DNA of 29,339 nucleotides from Acanthaster planci (taxonomy: Eukaryota; Echinodermata; Asteroidea; Valvatida; Acanthasteridae): contig NW_019091855.1 in the NCBI RefSeq assembly GCF_001949145.1, forward strand, positions 2,195 through 31,533, written 5' to 3'. Under the pieces are notes generated by a model. It saw only the letters and a program-made list of their open reading frames with translations, was not told the origin of the DNA and searched no databases. The translations under genes were made by a program, and so were the position numbers. Shown in pieces: positions 27,333 through 29,339 of the stretch (its first letter is position 1; each line of letters begins with the position of its first letter).

Positions 27333-28114
27333 ATGGACGACATCAGAACTATCCTCGTAGATTCAAAAAGCGGATAAACAGAAGAATCCAAACCTAACGT
27401 CAAAGACCGACTTTGTTCGATAGCTGCCTCAGGCGAATCTAAAAAATACTTAGGTAAAGATTACTCGATCCAAGAAATTGAAGCCATGTCACCCAAAGAC
27501 CAAGAAAAGCTTTTTAATTTGTACGAAGTTAAGTTTAGTAAGGAAATTGTAAAAACTCCTAAGTTTATGTTCTCGCTTGCTCGGAATAGCTACTCCCGTT
27601 GATCTCCTGGGATTCAAAGTCAACTTAAAATCAGAAGAAGTGCTGACTAAAGACCTAACGACGACCCGATTATCAGTCAGACGATGTGTCACTTACTTAC
27701 CGAGGTTTGTTACAAGTACGAAGAAGAAGATGTTAACGAGCGAAGCGACCCCGAATCCAAGGCGAATAGAACAAGGTAAGAAATTAGCCGAACATAACAG
27801 CCCGGTAAAATCTCAAATTCAGACGGTAACTAAAGCTAAAAATCCATGGCGAGTAGAACAAGGTAAGAAATTAGCCGAACATAACAAAAAGATGAAGCAA
27901 CAGTTCGCCAGAATGAAATTAGGCGAAGTCAGTGACCCGAGCTCGGAACATCAAATCTATCAAACGGCCTCAGAGAACAGAAATTGGCAGTCGGTCGCTT
28001 GCGGTCTATTTAATTTGGAAAAACCGACCAACTAAATTACAAGAACCAATTAGATCAACCAAATTACAAGAACCGATTAAAAGTGACCGACCAGAGATTT
28101 TAGATATGGAATAA
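27333..28114 (+). pseudogene. Basic two-part protein with duplicated EQGKKLAEHN motif (element B copy)
   Basis: The ATG at 27333 starts MDDIRTILVDSKSG, then an in-frame stop; NVKDRLCSIAASGESKKYLG and PKDQEKLFNLYEVKFSKEIV follow, then a frameshift and LGIATPVDLLGFKVNLKSEE. Further along RRIEQGKKLAEHN (near 27758) and RVEQGKKLAEHNKKMKQQF (near 27850) form a direct repeat. A third frame gives a short apolar helix (SLAVYLIW) and a repeated TKLQEPI tail ending in DME with the stop at 28112-28114, as in element A. The basic charge suggests nucleic-acid or capsid-core binding; no family is named. Confidence 0.6.
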
Positions 28115-28150
28115 ATTTGGAATAAATTTAAAAATTCTTTATATATAGGG

Positions 28151-28400
28151 ATGAGTAACGCTAAATCAATCGACGTAAACGGAATCGTCAATACTGTTTA
28201 CCACGGTGCCGTCGTTTCGGCTATTTCTATGGGTTACGCCATGCTATCGAGTAAGCTGTTTAAAATTAAACCGCCAGACCTAAATAAATTATCTGTCGAA
28301 GACGTGTTGAAATTGACCGCGCTGTCTAGCGGTGCGTTAGCTATACACTGGTTGGCTAGTGTCACAGGGTATATTACCCTCGAGCCTGCCCACCGCTTAA
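28151..28400 (+). pseudogene. Small membrane protein (element B copy), late frameshift
   Basis: The ATG at 28151 starts SNAKSIDVNGIVNTVYHGAV, homologous to element A's 10645 gene. Apolar helix 1 (VVSAISMGYAMLSSKLF), a polar linker (NKLSVEDVLKL) and apolar helix 2 (TALSSGALAIHWLASV) follow. The present frame runs to 28429, but the frame matching A ends QGILPSSLPTA with TAA at 28398-28400, so a shift lies near 28360. A TATA-like TTTATATATAGGG precedes the start. Confidence 0.68.
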
Positions 28401-28431
28401 AGTTTTTTTTTATTTTAAAGTTAAAGTAAAA

Positions 28432-28635
28432 ATGGCTAAAGGAGGATTTGACCCGGAGGAAATACCTCTCTTAGAAGATCAAGAAATAAACGAACAAGAT
28501 TTTGTTGACAATAACTTATCTTCAGATCGACAAGAAACTTCCTTTATGAAAGGTGCAACGAAAGAGAAAAAGAGCCAGAAGATACCTTCAATACCCGCGG
28601 CACGGTTGAATAAAAACTACGACAACGTCAGTTAA
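28432..28635 (+). CDS. Conserved acidic protein (element B copy)
   Basis: The ATG at 28432 opens 67 codons beginning AKGGFDPEEIPLLEDQEINE, then QDFVDNNLSSDRQETSFMKG. Up to here it matches element A's 50-codon gene; the last 20 residues (Lys-rich) are extra, either a real extension or read-through past a lost stop. Acidic, soluble, probably disordered. Spaced 31 bp from the membrane gene's ancestral stop. Confidence 0.7.
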   Translation: MAKGGFDPEEIPLLEDQEINEQDFVDNNLSSDRQETSFMKGATKEKKSQKIPSIPAARLNKNYDNVS

Positions 28636-28642
28636 ACCAGAA

Positions 28643-29339
28643 TTGTACTTAAATTTCCGACCAGGTTCCGGCCCAGAGGTAACTAATCCAAAAGTCGATA
28701 AATTTTACGAAAATTACCGTGACATGGGTAGAACGGACGTACCAGAAGATCTAAATTACAATTTATTTGTATATCGAGAAAAGAAAGGACTATTTTTTAA
28801 AGGTGGGGACAAATGGGCAACACGGAAAGTACAATTAACGAGTAACAAAAAAGGGGAAGTTGGTCGATTTGTAACTCTCGATACGATCGCCAAACACGCG
28901 AGAGAGGTTGGATATTCCGGGACGGGTTTTGTTCAAAACGTTCTAAGATTCTTTGATTACTGCAAAAAAGTATCCCGGGAGAGCCAGAGTTTAAAAGTGA
29001 TCCAACCTGAACAAATCGAGCTAAAGAAATTACACGCAGCTGCAGATCGAGTTAGCGAAATTGTCCAAGATTTGATTGGAGAAAATAAAGAAGTTTAAAC
29101 AGATCTCATCGAAGAAAAAAATTCGTATAAACAGAACGATTAAACTATCGCGAGTTAACCGCCTTGGACGAATCGTTACAAACCACCAAAGGGGCATTAA
29201 TTTTAAATCAGGGTAAATTAGATCGATTAGACGACAAGATTCAACAAGTCAAAGACGAATTAGAAGAAGCCTCGACAGATGCAGAAAGAGAAGAACTCCA
29301 CGAGCAGTTAGCTAATTTACAAATCGAGAGAACCGGGAG
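28643..29339 (+). pseudogene. Long coiled-coil protein, N-terminal part (element B copy), runs off window
   Basis: The open frame begins with a TTG at 28643 (an ATG is not seen) and runs to 29098: KVDKFYENYRDMGRTDVPED, VYREKKGLFFKGGDKWATRK, GRFVTLDTIAKHAREVGYSG, FVQNVLRFFDY and a helical end (IELKKLHAAADRVSEIVQDL). After a stop near 29098 another frame continues a charged coiled coil to the window end (LDRLDDKIQQVKDELEEAS, REELHEQLANLQ). It is the homologue of element A's 8952-10105 gene; the Pro-rich linker and hydrophobic C-terminus would follow outside. The N-terminal domain is complete here and shortened in A. Confidence 0.68.

Larger units (their letters stand above)
20819..29339. mobile_element. 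Element B: second Polinton/Maverick-type element, right end outside window
   Basis: The gene order from polB inward is the same as in element A but inverted, and nearly every gene has a recognisable homologue in A. The left end is inferred at AGTAGTGGG (20819): it shares AGTAGT with element A's terminus, and the distance from there to the polB start (429 bp) nearly equals that in A (447 bp). The terminal sequence otherwise differs from A, so B belongs to a distinct subfamily rather than being a duplicate. All large genes carry frameshifts or deletions. The right TIR and target duplication are beyond the window. Confidence 0.8.

Overview
The window is nuclear DNA of a metazoan, most likely a marine invertebrate. 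A spliced Ig-type exon, a Ty3/gypsy retrotransposon relic, microsatellites and TACATGTA-rich non-coding DNA argue for an animal genome; I cannot name the species from sequence alone. Most of the window is occupied by two related, decayed, self-synthesising DNA transposons or endogenous viruses of the Polinton/Maverick type, here called element A and element B.

Layout. 1-~3070: 5'-truncated, frameshifted Ty3/gypsy element (gag zinc knuckle, protease, RT, RNase H tail, integrase N-part, probable 3' LTR). ~3076-4616: host DNA without a recognisable gene. 4622-17467: element A, complete, with ~367-bp terminal inverted repeats (TIRs) starting AGTAGT and a GATGC target-site duplication on both sides. 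17473-20818: 3.3 kb of host DNA with one clear Ig-domain exon (minus strand), a candidate 43-nt exon carrying a start codon (plus strand), a hairpin-rich patch and a long (TA)n tract. From about 20819 past the window end: element B, in the opposite orientation to A, with its right end missing.

Gene order is the same in both elements. From the polB end inward: protein-primed family B DNA polymerase; convergent retroviral-type integrase; small membrane protein; then, in the polymerase orientation, a probable double-jelly-roll major capsid protein, FtsK/HerA-type packaging ATPase, a two-part basic protein with a KKLAEHN motif, a small membrane protein, a ~50-residue acidic protein, and a long coiled-coil protein with a hydrophobic C-terminus. 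Element A also shows the far half, on the other strand: a Cys-rich protein, several unrecognised proteins, a coiled-coil/hydrophobic protein and a ~390-residue protein converging on the long coiled-coil gene at a palindromic hairpin. Element B carries a zinc-repeat/HNH-nuclease gene between the ATPase and the KKLAEHN gene that element A lacks.

The polymerase, integrase, ATPase and capsid genes make this a capsid-coding, potentially virion-forming lineage: TIR-primed replication by PolB, integrase-mediated insertion, and ATPase-driven packaging. Every large gene in both copies now has frameshifts, stops or internal deletions, so neither copy looks functional. I found no adenain-like maturation protease. 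Most striking are the antisense overlap of the polB and integrase C-termini kept in both copies, the hairpin between convergent genes, and several conserved genes with no function I can assign.
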